From NCBI RefSeq assembly GCF_005887555.1, contig NZ_VCIA01000001.1, positions 2,108,001-2,172,000 on the forward strand: a DNA stretch of 64,000 nt, given 5' to 3'. Under the pieces are notes generated by a model. The model was not told the origin of the DNA, ran no database searches, and saw only the letters and a program-made list of their open reading frames with translations. The position numbers were made by a program, and so were the translations under genes. Source of the stretch: Lentibacillus cibarius. Lineage in GTDB: Bacteria; Bacillota; Bacilli; Bacillales; Amphibacillaceae. This document shows positions 19,546 through 27,997 of this stretch, piece by piece (position 1 is the stretch's first letter; each line of letters opens with the position of its first letter).

Positions 19546-19654
19546 GCTGTTATTTATTTTTATAGGGGTTTTGGCGCTCTGATAGAAAGTGCAACCGGGG
19601 AATATGATAATAGTGTAATTGAACCTTCCAAGTATATCGTGAACATTATTTTAG

Positions 19655-19815
19655 GCTTTTGGCATTACTTTTTAAAAGGTAAGAAAATTTAGTGATTTAA
19701 CTTTTGCTGCCAGGCTAGGCTACGTCCGGCTTCGACGTACAGGACGTACTAGTGCCGGCGTTGCGACAGAGGACGTCGCGTTCTTAGCCTGCAAGGGCAC
19801 TTGCGCCTTTGTTAG
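19655..19815. repeat. dispersed intergenic repeat, copy with GC-rich core
   Basis: The left part (GGTAAGAAAATTTAGTGAT..AACTTTTGC) is followed by GCTACGTCCGG. A GC-rich core (CAGGACGTACTAGTGCCGG, GTTGCGACAG, GGACGTCGCG) and the right end TTAGCCTGCAAGGGCACTTG and CGCCTTTGTT follow. The core matches 40075 and 59062 closely. It lies between a terminator and the 3' end of the spore-type gene on the other strand, and its edge touches that stop codon. Confidence 0.75.
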
Positions 19816-20257
19816 TAGCACTGGAACGATTGGATGTTATCTAAGTCAATACCATAGTATACCCATCTGTTCCTCCGCCATCTGAATCCGGCGATAGAAC
19901 GTGGGCCGATGAAAATTGGGAAGAACCAGAAAGCATCCCATCGAAGCCAGATATACGTAAATTGGAATAAACATCCTCTAATAGCGCCAGGGTCAACCGC
20001 ATAAGCACTAATACCTCCTGGACCTTGTTGCATTTTTGGTTGCTGTGGTGTGAATGACGGCGGTGGTGAACTCGGTGCGCTGACTTGCTGTTGACCTCCC
20101 GGATAACCGGATGGCTCTCCGAATGAAGGCCCGCCCCCACATGCCATGGTGGTCCGGATGGCCCGCCGAATGGAGATCCTCCGCCAGGTACATTACCCTG
20201 AGACCATGGAAAATTAAATATCCTTTCATCATCATATGGTTGCTGGTTATGATTCAT
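19812..20257 (-). pseudogene. Pro/Gly-rich spore-type protein gene, frameshifted
   Basis: Reading starts at ATG 20257 after GGAGGAAG with MNHNQQPYDDERIFNFPWSQ and a GGPSGPPW stretch, then loses frame at a run of five C residues on the plus strand (20134-20138). One extra G on the coding strand joins it to the downstream frame, giving 148 residues. These have a Pro/Gln-rich middle and an aromatic C-terminus (FTYIWLRWDAFWFFPIFIGP, then RWVYYGIDLDNIQSFQC). The aromatic tail resembles uncharacterised Bacillus surface or spore proteins; the spore assignment is inference. It may be a real mutation, a variable tract or a sequencing error. Confidence 0.6.
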
Positions 20258-20403
20258 AGCTTACTTCCTCCTTTAATAAGCCTTCTCTTTACTATATGGG
20301 AATTGGTCTAATGATGTATGGGCGAATCGATAGGTATTGTTTTTTAATTAGACTTTTTGCCTATTTTTCCGCCCAATTGCAGAACCCATCTAATCCATTT
20401 ACG

Positions 20404-20440
20404 AAAAAACAGCCTTACCATCAATGATGGAAAGGCTGTT
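20404..20440 (-). terminator. terminator of the betaine-binding protein gene
   Basis: On the minus strand AACAGCCTTTCCATC pairs with GATGGTAAGGCTGTT (one mismatch) and is followed by TTTTT. It lies 14 nt after the stop codon of the gene at 20454. Confidence 0.88.
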
Positions 20441-20453
20441 GTACGTTGGGTTT

Positions 20454-21424
20454 TTATTCAGCTGGAATTCCTTTTGTCCATTTATCAATTAGATCTGGAT
20501 TATCCTTAATAAATTGCCGCGCAACTTTTTCCGGGTCTTTGTCCTCTGCAAATACTTGAGGCATGAGTTTTTCAATCATCTCATAGGATTCCGTATACTG
20601 GTTGATGAACTTGAAGGCCGCCGGAGCATTATCTTTCAAATCTTTATGAGCGACAATACTAATATGTCCACCATCGCCACCATACGTGCCTTTAGGATCT
20701 TTCAGCATGTTTAAATCCATTACACCAAACGTCCAGTGCGGCTTCCAAAGTGTAACAACAATAGGTTCTTTATTTTCAATCGCGGATTTTAACTCGGTAA
20801 TCATGGCAGCTTCAGAGCTGTGCTGGAGTTCCCACTTATCCAGCCCGTAATCCTTAATGGCTTGATCTGTTAAGCTCATAATACCGGCACCTGAGTCTAT
20901 ACCCGTAATCTTCCAATTAACTTTCTCGCCAAGTTCCGTATTGCCTTTCAAGTCTTCTACAGAATTAATATCTTCCATATAGGTTGGTACTGTTAAAGCT
21001 AACGGTGCTTTGTCAAGTGTTTGATTTACTTCCACAACTTGATCTTTATACTTCTCCCAATATTGTTTTTGGCTCTCCGGCAACCATGCAGATGCTGTGA
21101 AATCAGCTGATCCATCAGCAACACTGGCCCACATTGGTCCAGTTTCAACTTGCTTCACATCAACATTATATCCAATATCCTCTAGTACTTCTCCCATTAA
21201 ATAACTTACAACTGTTTCTCGCGCCCATGCAACGTAAGGAATCGTTAAATCCTTCTTCCCTAGTTCGGGGCCGCTGTTTTCTTCCGTATGTACATTTTTC
21301 CCTTCACTATTTTCTGAAGATCCAGTAGCTTCCGTCTGCTTTCGCCTTCACTGCACGCTGCCAATAACATCACGGAAAGCATCAAGGTCAAAGCTAAACC
21401 TGATAAATAACGTTTTTTTAGCAT
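20454..21424 (-). pseudogene. glycine-betaine-type ABC binding lipoprotein (OpuAC-like), frameshifted
   Basis: The start ATG 21424 (GGAGTG upstream) opens a lipoprotein signal with lipobox LLAAC, Cys 24. Frame is lost near 21340. One added base joins it to QTEATGSSENSEGKNVHTEE and the mature domain (DLTIPYVAWARETVVSYL), giving 323 residues, the normal family length. The downstream part is intact and holds the aromatic ligand residues (GPMWASV, ASAWLPE, LWKPHWTF) of the quaternary-amine binding proteins. No ATPase or permease gene is adjacent, so it is an orphan subunit. It is either inactivated or mis-sequenced. Confidence 0.82.
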
Positions 21425-21689
21425 GTACTAAATACACTCCTTTTTTCTTTTTGCATGTTGCTCATTGTAAGATAGACTTTCTGAAAAATCTAATGCAAAA
21501 AAGAACCTTTAAGGAGTAAATAAAAGCATTTAGGGTGATCGTAGTTATTTAAATGACACTGCCTCCGATTTAATCGTATTTCTTGGCTGATGCTTTCCAG
21601 AATAGTACTTACACGCTGCTAACAGGAAAAGTTTTACTTCGAGATGCAGTGGATTGACATCTGTTAGTTGCCGTTTCTTACTACATATA

Positions 21690-22295
21690 TTAAAGGTTTT
21701 CGACGACTGCTTCTATATTTTCCGCTTTTGTAATAGCTGAAATAACAGAAACTCCATCCGCACCAGCATTGATCACCGATGCTGCATTTTGTTCATTAAT
21801 GCCGCCAATTCCCACAATTGGTATGTCAGGATAGTGATGCTTCAGTACTTTAATCCACTCGGTACCGACTGCTTGTTTGACATCGTCTTTGGTTGACGTT
21901 GAAAAAATCGGTCCGGCACCAAGGTAGTCAGCGAGATGAACCGGGCTACTATCTACTTCATGCTGATTGGAGACAGACAGTCCGATGATTTTATCCGGAA
22001 ACCTCTCTCGTAATTCATCCAGTCGCATATCGTCCTGACCGACATGGATGCCGTCAGCTTCCAGTGGTTCGGCCAGTTCAATGTCATCATTAACAAAAAA
22101 CATTACATGGTGCCGGGCGCAAATGTCACGGAGTTTGAAACCTAATTCCCGCTTTTCCTTGCCGGTCAGTGAGCCTTTTCCTTTTTCACGGAATTGAAAA
22201 GCAGTAATGCCGGCTTTTGCTGCTTCCTCTAAAATAGTCGTGGGATCGTGGTCACAGTTCTGGCTTCCCATGATGAAGTATTTTCGTAAGTTCAT
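21690..22295 (-). CDS. thiE: thiamine-phosphate synthase
   Basis: The 201-residue TIM-barrel enzyme couples HMP-PP with thiazole phosphate to make thiamin phosphate. Visible are QFREKGKGS (near 34), the Mg/pyrophosphate residues in FFVNDDIELAEPLEADGIHVGQ, GAGPIFSTSTKDD and VGIGGINEQNAASVINAGADGVSVISAI, which binds phosphate. It is slightly short but complete. It is the last gene of the thiW-thiD-thiM-thiE operon, 3 nt after thiM, with GGAAAGGAAG upstream. Riboswitch control by TPP is expected for the whole operon. Confidence 0.95.
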   Translation of the reverse strand: MNLRKYFIMGSQNCDHDPTTILEEAAKAGITAFQFREKGKGSLTGKEKRELGFKLRDICARHHVMFFVNDDIELAEPLEADGIHVGQDDMRLDELRERFPDKIIGLSVSNQHEVDSSPVHLADYLGAGPIFSTSTKDDVKQAVGTEWIKVLKHHYPDIPIVGIGGINEQNAASVINAGADGVSVISAITKAENIEAVVENL

Positions 22296-22298
22296 ATG

Positions 22299-23069
22299 TT
22301 ACTTCCTTTCCAGCTTGCTAGGATCAAAGGATAATGCATCGATAAAGTGGGGCAAGAATGTTCCGGGTCCGTTGACATCTGTTTGTTTGGCGGCATATTC
22401 AGCAGCCAGTCCATAAAAGTTTACTGCTGCTAAAGTCTGTTTTTGAACATTATTGTTTGTTGTCAGGCAAGCTGTTAAGACAGAACCAAGCAGGCATCCT
22501 GCACCGGTTATTTTTCCTAAAAATGGATGACCTGTGGTGTTATGCTCAATCTCACCACTAGTGCATAAGACATCTGTTTGCCCGGTGACAACGGCAGTAC
22601 ATTGATACATCTCGGCCACCTTTGAAGCTATCTCGTCTGCATTGCCATCCCCAATTGATTCAACGCCCTTCGTCTCCCACGGAATTTCGACGAGGTGTGC
22701 AAGCTCACCTGCATTTCCCTTGAGGACAGTCGGCTGTACGTCACTTAAAATCTTTTTTACCGCAGTTGTCCGGAATGGGGTTGCCGCAACACCGACCGGG
22801 TCAATGACAATTGGAATTCCTTTTTCATTGGCAGCTTTACCGGCACGAACCATGGAATCTAGCTCGTTAGCGGTTAATGTGCCTATATTAAGCAGAACGC
22901 CATCCGCATTAGCAGCCATGTCAGCGGCTTCCTCTTCAGCCTTGGCCATCACTGGTGCTGCTCCAAATGATAGCAATCCATTTGCCGAAAAGTTCATGAC
23001 TACCTGATTGGTCAGATGATGGATCAGTGGGGTTGTTTCACGCACTTCTAGAATAATTGTTTTATTCAT
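22299..23069 (-). CDS. thiM: hydroxyethylthiazole kinase
   Basis: The 256-residue ribokinase-fold kinase phosphorylates salvaged 4-methyl-5-hydroxyethylthiazole. TPLIHHLTNQVVMNFSANG (about 13-31), IPIVIDPVGVAATPFR, VLKGNAGELA and the anion hole GKITGAGCLLGS (with C near 196) are all present. The start at 23069 is the ATG that leaves a 4-nt gap after thiD; a longer frame into thiD is not needed. Its presence with ThiW indicates thiazole salvage rather than de novo synthesis at this locus. Confidence 0.95.
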   Translation of the reverse strand: MNKTIILEVRETTPLIHHLTNQVVMNFSANGLLSFGAAPVMAKAEEEAADMAANADGVLLNIGTLTANELDSMVRAGKAANEKGIPIVIDPVGVAATPFRTTAVKKILSDVQPTVLKGNAGELAHLVEIPWETKGVESIGDGNADEIASKVAEMYQCTAVVTGQTDVLCTSGEIEHNTTGHPFLGKITGAGCLLGSVLTACLTTNNNVQKQTLAAVNFYGLAAEYAAKQTDVNGPGTFLPHFIDALSFDPSKLERK

Positions 23070-23073
23070 TTTA

Positions 23074-23874
23074 CTACACCAATTCCTTTCGCAGTGCCCA
23101 ATGGTTAGTTGGACCACTTCCATTGCCAATGGGAAATGAATGGCGAATAGCCGCGGTCACATATTCTTTTGCTTTTTGTACGGCTTCCGGCAATGGATAC
23201 CCGTGGCTCATATACGCTGCGATGGCCGCAGAATAAGTACATCCGGTCCCGTGTGTGTTGTTTGTATTAATGCGTTCCGCTGAAAGGGTGTGAGTCGTGT
23301 TTCCATCATATAGAAAATCCACAGCCTCTCCCTGCATGTGACCACCTTTAACTAAAGCAGCACCTGCGCCGTACTCGTGGACAATCTGTTTGGCGGCCTG
23401 CTGCATATCCTCGAGCGTATCTATCGTCCTGTCGGTGATGACCTCTGCTTCCGGTATGTTCGGTGTTGTCACTGTTGTCAGCGGAAGAAGATTTTCACGT
23501 AAATATATTTGCGCATCTTCAGCAATTAATCGGTCACCACTTGCTGCAACCATGACCGGATCCATAATATATGGAATGTCCAGTGGGGAAATCTTTTCAG
23601 CTACCGCCTGCATAATATCGATATTGGCAAGCATACCGGTTTTAAACGCTTGGAAAGGGATATCGGAAATAACCGATTCCAGTTGCTGTTTAATCATGGA
23701 TGTAGGCATATGCTGTACATCCTGGACACCTGTTGTATTTTGCGCGACAACCGAGGTGATGACGGACATCGCGTATGATTGCAACTCTTGAAACGTTTTT
23801 AAGTCTGCCTGAATACCGGCACCACCGCTTGGGTCTGTGCCGGCAATCGTCAATGACGCAGGAATATAGTTCAT
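23074..23874 (-). CDS. thiD: hydroxymethylpyrimidine/phosphomethylpyrimidine kinase
   Basis: The 266-residue kinase carries out two phosphorylations of HMP to HMP-PP. The N-terminal AGTDPSGGAGIQADLKTFQ, DPVMVAASGDRL and the C-terminal TNNTHGTGCTYSAAIAAY (catalytic region) are canonical. The ATG follows AAGGAGGCTATAT. It lies between thiW and thiM with gaps of 12 and 4 nt. Confidence 0.95.
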   Translation of the reverse strand: MNYIPASLTIAGTDPSGGAGIQADLKTFQELQSYAMSVITSVVAQNTTGVQDVQHMPTSMIKQQLESVISDIPFQAFKTGMLANIDIMQAVAEKISPLDIPYIMDPVMVAASGDRLIAEDAQIYLRENLLPLTTVTTPNIPEAEVITDRTIDTLEDMQQAAKQIVHEYGAGAALVKGGHMQGEAVDFLYDGNTTHTLSAERINTNNTHGTGCTYSAAIAAYMSHGYPLPEAVQKAKEYVTAAIRHSFPIGNGSGPTNHWALRKELV

Positions 23875-23886
23875 GATATAGCCTCC

Positions 23887-24378
23887 TTATATATGGTTCG
23901 CTAATAAATTTGCACGTTTAACTTTTGACACAACAAACCAGCCGATAAAAGCTCCGGAAATACTACTAACTAGAAACGATGGCAAAAAGAAAAATGCCCC
24001 GGCAGAACTGCCCATCAGAATACGCGCAAATGGCACAGCAAAAAGTGAACCGATTATTCCGGTACCAATTGCCTCTCCAACTGCAGCTAAAGCTTTTTTA
24101 TTAGTTTTTTTATAGAGATAGCCGGCTAAAAATGCACCGACCATACCACCGGGAAAAGCAAGCAATGTACCAAGCCCAAGCATATTTCGGAGTAGACCGA
24201 TCATGAAGGCGATGCCGACTGCCGGACCAGGACCAAGTGTGACTGCGGCCATGACATTGACTGCATGTTGCACCGGGTAAGCTTTGGCTACACCGGCCGG
24301 GAACCATAGTAATTGTGCCCCGAGTGTTCCAATCGCGACGAAAACGGCCATCGTCGTTAATAATCGTGTACGGTTCAA
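23887..24378 (-). CDS. thiW: ThiW, thiazole-related ECF S component
   Basis: The 164-residue membrane protein is of the ThiW family, predicted to be the substrate-binding S component of an ECF transporter for the thiazole precursor. About five hydrophobic segments are seen, with AYPVQHAVNVMAAVTLGPG and FPGGMVGAFLAGYLYKKT typical of the family. TTG 24378 was chosen since AGGAGG lies 6 nt upstream; a frame from 24417 would run into the repeat element. It is the first gene of the thi operon. The shared energising module (EcfA/A'/T) is not in this window. Confidence 0.88.
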   Translation of the reverse strand: MNRTRLLTTMAVFVAIGTLGAQLLWFPAGVAKAYPVQHAVNVMAAVTLGPGPAVGIAFMIGLLRNMLGLGTLLAFPGGMVGAFLAGYLYKKTNKKALAAVGEAIGTGIIGSLFAVPFARILMGSSAGAFFFLPSFLVSSISGAFIGWFVVSKVKRANLLANHI

Positions 24379-24404
24379 GCAAATCCTCCTTTCGTTCGGG
24401 GCGG

Positions 24405-24535
24405 ATCCAAAGAACAAAGGCGAAAGCGCTGTTGCAGGCTAAGAACGCGTCGGAACCGGACGTGGCCTAACCTTGCAAGTAAAAGCTATATCGCTAAATT
24501 TTATAGTTTCTTACCTTTTGAAAAAGCCAGATCCA
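24405..24535. repeat. dispersed intergenic repeat in the thiW leader
   Basis: The reverse complement reads GGTAAGAAACTATAAAATTT, then AGCGATATAGCTTTTACTTG, CAAGGTTAGGCCACGTCCGG, TTCTTAGCCTGCAA and CGCCTTTGTTC, matching the copies at 58760 and 19655. The long core is absent. It sits between the riboswitch terminator and thiW, so it is transcribed in the thi mRNA. Confidence 0.75.
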
Positions 24536-24552
24536 TAGACTGGACCTGGCTT
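24521..24552 (-). terminator. expression-platform terminator of the TPP riboswitch
   Basis: On the minus strand AAGCCAGGTCCAG pairs with GGATCTGGCTT (with a small mismatch) and is followed by TTTTTC. It lies 32 nt after the aptamer and 143 nt before thiW, as expected for TPP-dependent premature termination. Confidence 0.8.
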
Positions 24553-24583
24553 GAAATAGCTGATAGCAATTTACCGTCAGACT

Positions 24584-24682
24584 ACTTCCCTACGCTGGTA
24601 TTAACCAGGTCAGGTCCGTAAGAGTCGGAAAGCATAAACGCCCTTTCCTCTCAGCCCACAATTGCTGGGCACCCCTAGTAGT
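24584..24682 (-). promoter_or_regulatory. TPP riboswitch aptamer (thi-box)
   Basis: On the minus strand the conserved thi-box blocks appear in order: ACTAGGGGTGCCC, then GGGCTGAGAG, then CCTGACCTGGTTAATACCAG and CGTAGGGAA. These match the THI element that binds thiamin pyrophosphate. With the hairpin at 24521 it should stop transcription of thiW-thiD-thiM-thiE when TPP is plentiful. Confidence 0.96.
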
Positions 24683-24706
24683 ACTAAAGTTATTTTATTA
24701 TTTATT

Positions 24707-24735
24707 AGTGTATCAGAGAAAAGTCCGTTTGTCAT
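24707..24735 (-). promoter_or_regulatory. promoter of the thi operon
   Basis: On the minus strand ATGACA (24735-24730) and TACACT (24712-24707) are 17 nt apart, about 25 nt before the aptamer. The match to sigma-A consensus is moderate. Confidence 0.5.
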
Positions 24736-24901
24736 ATGCTTTTCGGAAATTTCAAATGAACTATGATTTAGCATATTAACTGTGGGAAAACAGCAATAGT
24801 TTTATGATACAATCATACTAGTATACTAATTTGAATAATATAGCATCGTTTGCAAAACATATAGAGTAACATAAAATGTGAACGTGGGGGAGGGTAAAGG
24901 C

Positions 24902-25330
24902 GTGAATAGAACGGGAGAAATTGTATTAACGATCGTAGGCGCATTAATTTATGGCTTTTTTGCCGCGGTTGGGGCATTTATGGTTTGGATTTTTAACAAT
25001 GAAGTGATTCGGAACAAAGCAAAAGAAGAAGTCAAACAGCAGCAGCCTGAAGTAGCAACAGGTGATCTTGATACCATACTGGAACTGTTTCAGGGCGGTG
25101 GTTGGTTTCTAATTATTGTCTCTGTGCTTGCGCTGGTTGTTGGGATTGTTTCCATCTTTCTCATGAAAGGTGATAAAAATTCAAAGGTTGCAGGCATTAT
25201 GTTGATTGTGACAGCCGTTATCGGTGCAATTATTACTGTTGGTGCCGGAATATTTAGTGGATTATTCTACCTGATTGCTGGTATTATGTGCCTTGCACGG
25301 AAAAAACAGTCCACCATAACCATGGAATAG
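24902..25330 (+). CDS. DUF4064 domain membrane protein
   Basis: The 142-residue protein has four membrane segments (about 6-30, 65-87, 97-117 and 118-136). The loop between the first two is hydrophilic (NEVIRNKAKEEVKQQQPEV). This layout and the opening RTGEIVLTIVGALIYGF are typical of DUF4064 proteins, which are common in Bacillales and uncharacterised. GTG 24902 is preceded by GGGGAGGG; an upstream in-frame GTG at 24878 overlaps that site. It is divergent from the thi operon. Confidence 0.72.
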   Translation: MNRTGEIVLTIVGALIYGFFAAVGAFMVWIFNNEVIRNKAKEEVKQQQPEVATGDLDTILELFQGGGWFLIIVSVLALVVGIVSIFLMKGDKNSKVAGIMLIVTAVIGAIITVGAGIFSGLFYLIAGIMCLARKKQSTITME

Positions 25331-25541
25331 GTAACAGGTGCCCTCCACTTAGATTTACGAAATGTTTAAGGAGGTCTTGTTGCCCTTTTAAGTGGCCAAT
25401 TCAGTTATTTCTTGACTTTTCCTTTTACTTGGTTTGTCTTATTGGATATACAAGTGCGCGGAACAATTTTTTAGAATGTTCACAATAACACATATAAACC
25501 GTTATATTAGTGATAGATTTGAAATGGAGGAAGGGAGATTA

Positions 25542-25832
25542 ATGGGAATGGAAGAACTTAATGCACATGATAATGATTCACGATATAAGGTAGCCAACCG
25601 GGAGGCGCTCGTTGGGATTGGACTGGTGATCTTTAATTTTGTCTGGTGGTTTGCGTTTGCCTATGGACTTGGGGGCAAGGACCCATCAGAGTATACATAT
25701 GTTTTCGGACTACCTGCATGGTTTTTTTACAGCTGTGTGCTCGGATTTATTATTATGGCTGTGCTGGTAACGGTTGTGGTTAAAAAGTGGTTTGCGGAAG
25801 TTTCGTTTGAGAAAGAGGGAGAAGAAAGATGA
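25542..25832 (+). CDS. YhdT family small membrane protein
   Basis: The 96-residue protein has two membrane segments (about 24-44 and 58-80) with the motif NREALVGIGLVIFNFVWWFAF and FGLPAWFFYSC of the YhdT family. It precedes and overlaps panF by 4 nt (ATGA). This is the usual arrangement in bacteria and suggests a small partner of the symporter. ATG 25542 follows GGAGGAAGGGAG; upstream in-frame ATGs lack a site. Confidence 0.85.
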   Translation: MGMEELNAHDNDSRYKVANREALVGIGLVIFNFVWWFAFAYGLGGKDPSEYTYVFGLPAWFFYSCVLGFIIMAVLVTVVVKKWFAEVSFEKEGEER

Positions 25833-27268
25833 ATTGGCAAGCATTAGTCCCATTAATCGGCTTGTTGCTCGTTATTTTTGGTGCCGGTATGTGGGCCGGT
25901 AAATATATAAAATCGTCGAATACATTCATGCAAGATTATTTTCTCGGTGGGAGAAGCCTTGGCGGATTTGTCCTGGCAATGACGATGACGGCAACCTATG
26001 GCAGTGCAAGTAGCTTTATTGGTGGTCCAGGCACAGCTTATACACAGGGGCTCGGCTGGGTGCTCTTAGCAATGACGCAGGTTTCGACCGGGTATTTTGT
26101 GCTGATGGTTTTAGGTAAAAAATTTGCTATTGTAACGCGTAAGTATCATGCGCTTACTATGGTTGATTTTTTGAAAGAGCGTTATCGTTCCAAATGGGTT
26201 GTTTTGTTATCGGCATTTAGCATTATTATTTTCTTATTTTCCGCAATGGCAGCACAGTGGATCGGCGGTGCTCGGCTGATTGAATCATTGGTCGGGATTC
26301 CGTATACAACGGCTTTATTCATTTTTGCTTTATTCGTTTTGATTTATGTAACCATCGGCGGTTTCCGTGCGGTAGCATTGACTGACGCCATTCAAGGAAC
26401 AATTATGTTTGTCGGGACCCTTATACTGTTGGTTGCCACTATTATCGCTGGAGGCGGTATTTCTAATATCATAACTGATCTTACCGCGGAAAACCCGAAC
26501 TTGATTACCCCATATGGTGCGGATGGAAGTCTAACACCCGCTTATGTATCGTCGTTCTGGATTCTTGTCGGTGTTGGGGTTGTAGCCTTACCGCAAATCG
26601 CTGTTCGGGCGATGTCCTATAAAGACTCCCGCTCCATGCATCGTGCGCTGATTATCGGCACCATTGTTGTCGGTGTAATTATGTTAAACATGCATTTGAT
26701 TGGTGTATTTACACGCCCAATATTACCTGGTATTGAAGTGGGCGATAAAGTGATGCCGCTCATTGCGCTGGAAGTGTTGCCGAACTGGCTGGCAGGTATC
26801 GTACTTGCGGCCCCGATGGCAGCGATTATGTCGACGGTTGATTCCTTGCTGTTGTTGGTTAGTTCCGCAATCGTGAAGGATGTTTATTTAAATTACGTAG
26901 AACCGAAAGCATCCCATCAGCGCGTCAAGCGATTAAGTATCGGAATCACTGCGGTTCTTGGGATTGTTGTATTTGTTATGGCCTTGAATCCACCTGATCT
27001 CATTATCTGGCTGAATTTATTTGCGTTCGGCGGTCTGGAGGCGGCATTTATTTGGCCGGTTGTCATGGGGTTATATTGGAAAAAAGGCAATAAATACGGT
27101 GCACTTGCTTCCATGGTTGCTGGGATAGGATTATATATTTTATCTGATTCCTTCTTTCCGAAGCCATTTGGACTACATTCGGTTGTCATGCCGGTTGTGA
27201 TAGCGTTCGTTGCTTATGTATCCGTGAGCCTGGGGACGCGTAAGAAAATGCTCGTGGAGGAGGCATAA
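25829..27268 (+). CDS. panF: sodium/pantothenate symporter
   Basis: The 479-residue transporter is of the sodium:solute symporter family, with about 13 membrane segments. YFLGGRSLGGFVLAMTMTATYGSASSF (residues 32 onward) is the typical TM2 region, and TMFVG, AVRAMSYKDSRSMHRA and APMAAIMSTVDSLLLLVSSAIVKD are strong matches to PanF. Linkage to a YhdT gene supports pantothenate as the substrate. It supplies the precursor for coenzyme A. The ATG overlaps the YhdT stop. Confidence 0.9.
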   Translation: MNWQALVPLIGLLLVIFGAGMWAGKYIKSSNTFMQDYFLGGRSLGGFVLAMTMTATYGSASSFIGGPGTAYTQGLGWVLLAMTQVSTGYFVLMVLGKKFAIVTRKYHALTMVDFLKERYRSKWVVLLSAFSIIIFLFSAMAAQWIGGARLIESLVGIPYTTALFIFALFVLIYVTIGGFRAVALTDAIQGTIMFVGTLILLVATIIAGGGISNIITDLTAENPNLITPYGADGSLTPAYVSSFWILVGVGVVALPQIAVRAMSYKDSRSMHRALIIGTIVVGVIMLNMHLIGVFTRPILPGIEVGDKVMPLIALEVLPNWLAGIVLAAPMAAIMSTVDSLLLLVSSAIVKDVYLNYVEPKASHQRVKRLSIGITAVLGIVVFVMALNPPDLIIWLNLFAFGGLEAAFIWPVVMGLYWKKGNKYGALASMVAGIGLYILSDSFFPKPFGLHSVVMPVVIAFVAYVSVSLGTRKKMLVEEA

Positions 27269-27276
27269 TCGTATAA

Positions 27277-27858
27277 TTGGGGACAAGGGGGGGAGGAATC
27301 ACCATTACTTATTTCAATTTACTTGGTCTATTTATTATGCTTATTACCATCATACTGCTTTTTATTTTTGTTATTAAATTATTTTTGTTTTTTATTAAAA
27401 AGAAGCCATTTCCTAAAATAATTTTAATTGCCAGTCTGATAGGAATCATTGTGGTGTCTATACAAGCTGGATATAATAAGTATTTTTTTACATTTAATGA
27501 CGATGAAGGTGAATTTTACAAAGGACCTGTGAATTCTCCGACAGATAAATATACTGCCAATGCTTACTATATGCCATATGGTGGCGCTGCAGGTGGAGTG
27601 AATTTATGGGTAGAAATCAGTTATAACGATGAGGATGATAAAACGAAAACTGTTTACTATAGTGAGGCAAATAGCAACTTTTCTATGAAGTGGACAAATG
27701 AAGCAACTTTACACATTAAAAATGAAGAACCTAGGTTTCCAAAGTCAAATAGAAGTATTAAATTGAATGTTGAAAATGAGATTTATCATGATAGAGGTTT
27801 AGCTTGTCAAAGTTGGTTGATGAAAAGTGAGTATGAAACATGTTACCAAAAACAATAG
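27277..27858 (+). CDS. DUF5412 family membrane-anchored protein
   Basis: The protein of up to 193 residues has two membrane helices (about 14-40 and 46-64), then an external domain with SPTDKYTANAYYMPYGGAAG, typical of DUF5412, and an N-x-x-Y-x-D-like end. The start is unclear. TTG 27277 has GGAGGAGG 13 nt upstream. GGGGGGAGG inside this frame sits 7 nt before an ATT at 27304, which could be a rare start. It begins 9 nt after panF. Its bases are more AT-rich than panF, so it may be a recent addition. Confidence 0.68.
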   Translation: MGTRGGGITITYFNLLGLFIMLITIILLFIFVIKLFLFFIKKKPFPKIILIASLIGIIVVSIQAGYNKYFFTFNDDEGEFYKGPVNSPTDKYTANAYYMPYGGAAGGVNLWVEISYNDEDDKTKTVYYSEANSNFSMKWTNEATLHIKNEEPRFPKSNRSIKLNVENEIYHDRGLACQSWLMKSEYETCYQKQ

Positions 27859-27888
27859 CTTATTGAGGTAATAAGGCAACATAAATAA

Positions 27889-27928
27889 ACCGAAAAAAGT
27901 CCGGATAGATTATCCGGCTTTTTTCGGT
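27889..27928. terminator. bidirectional terminator
   Basis: ACCGAAAAAAGTCCGGATA and TATCCGGCTTTTTTCGGT form a long stem with a 3-nt loop, with A and T runs on each side. It separates the DUF5412 gene from the convergent acetoacetyl-CoA ligase gene. Confidence 0.9.
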
Positions 27929-27997
27929 ATTAAACTGACTAAGGATACAATTTGTTAAATGATTTAACTTAACTACTGCAATATGATAACTTCTCAC

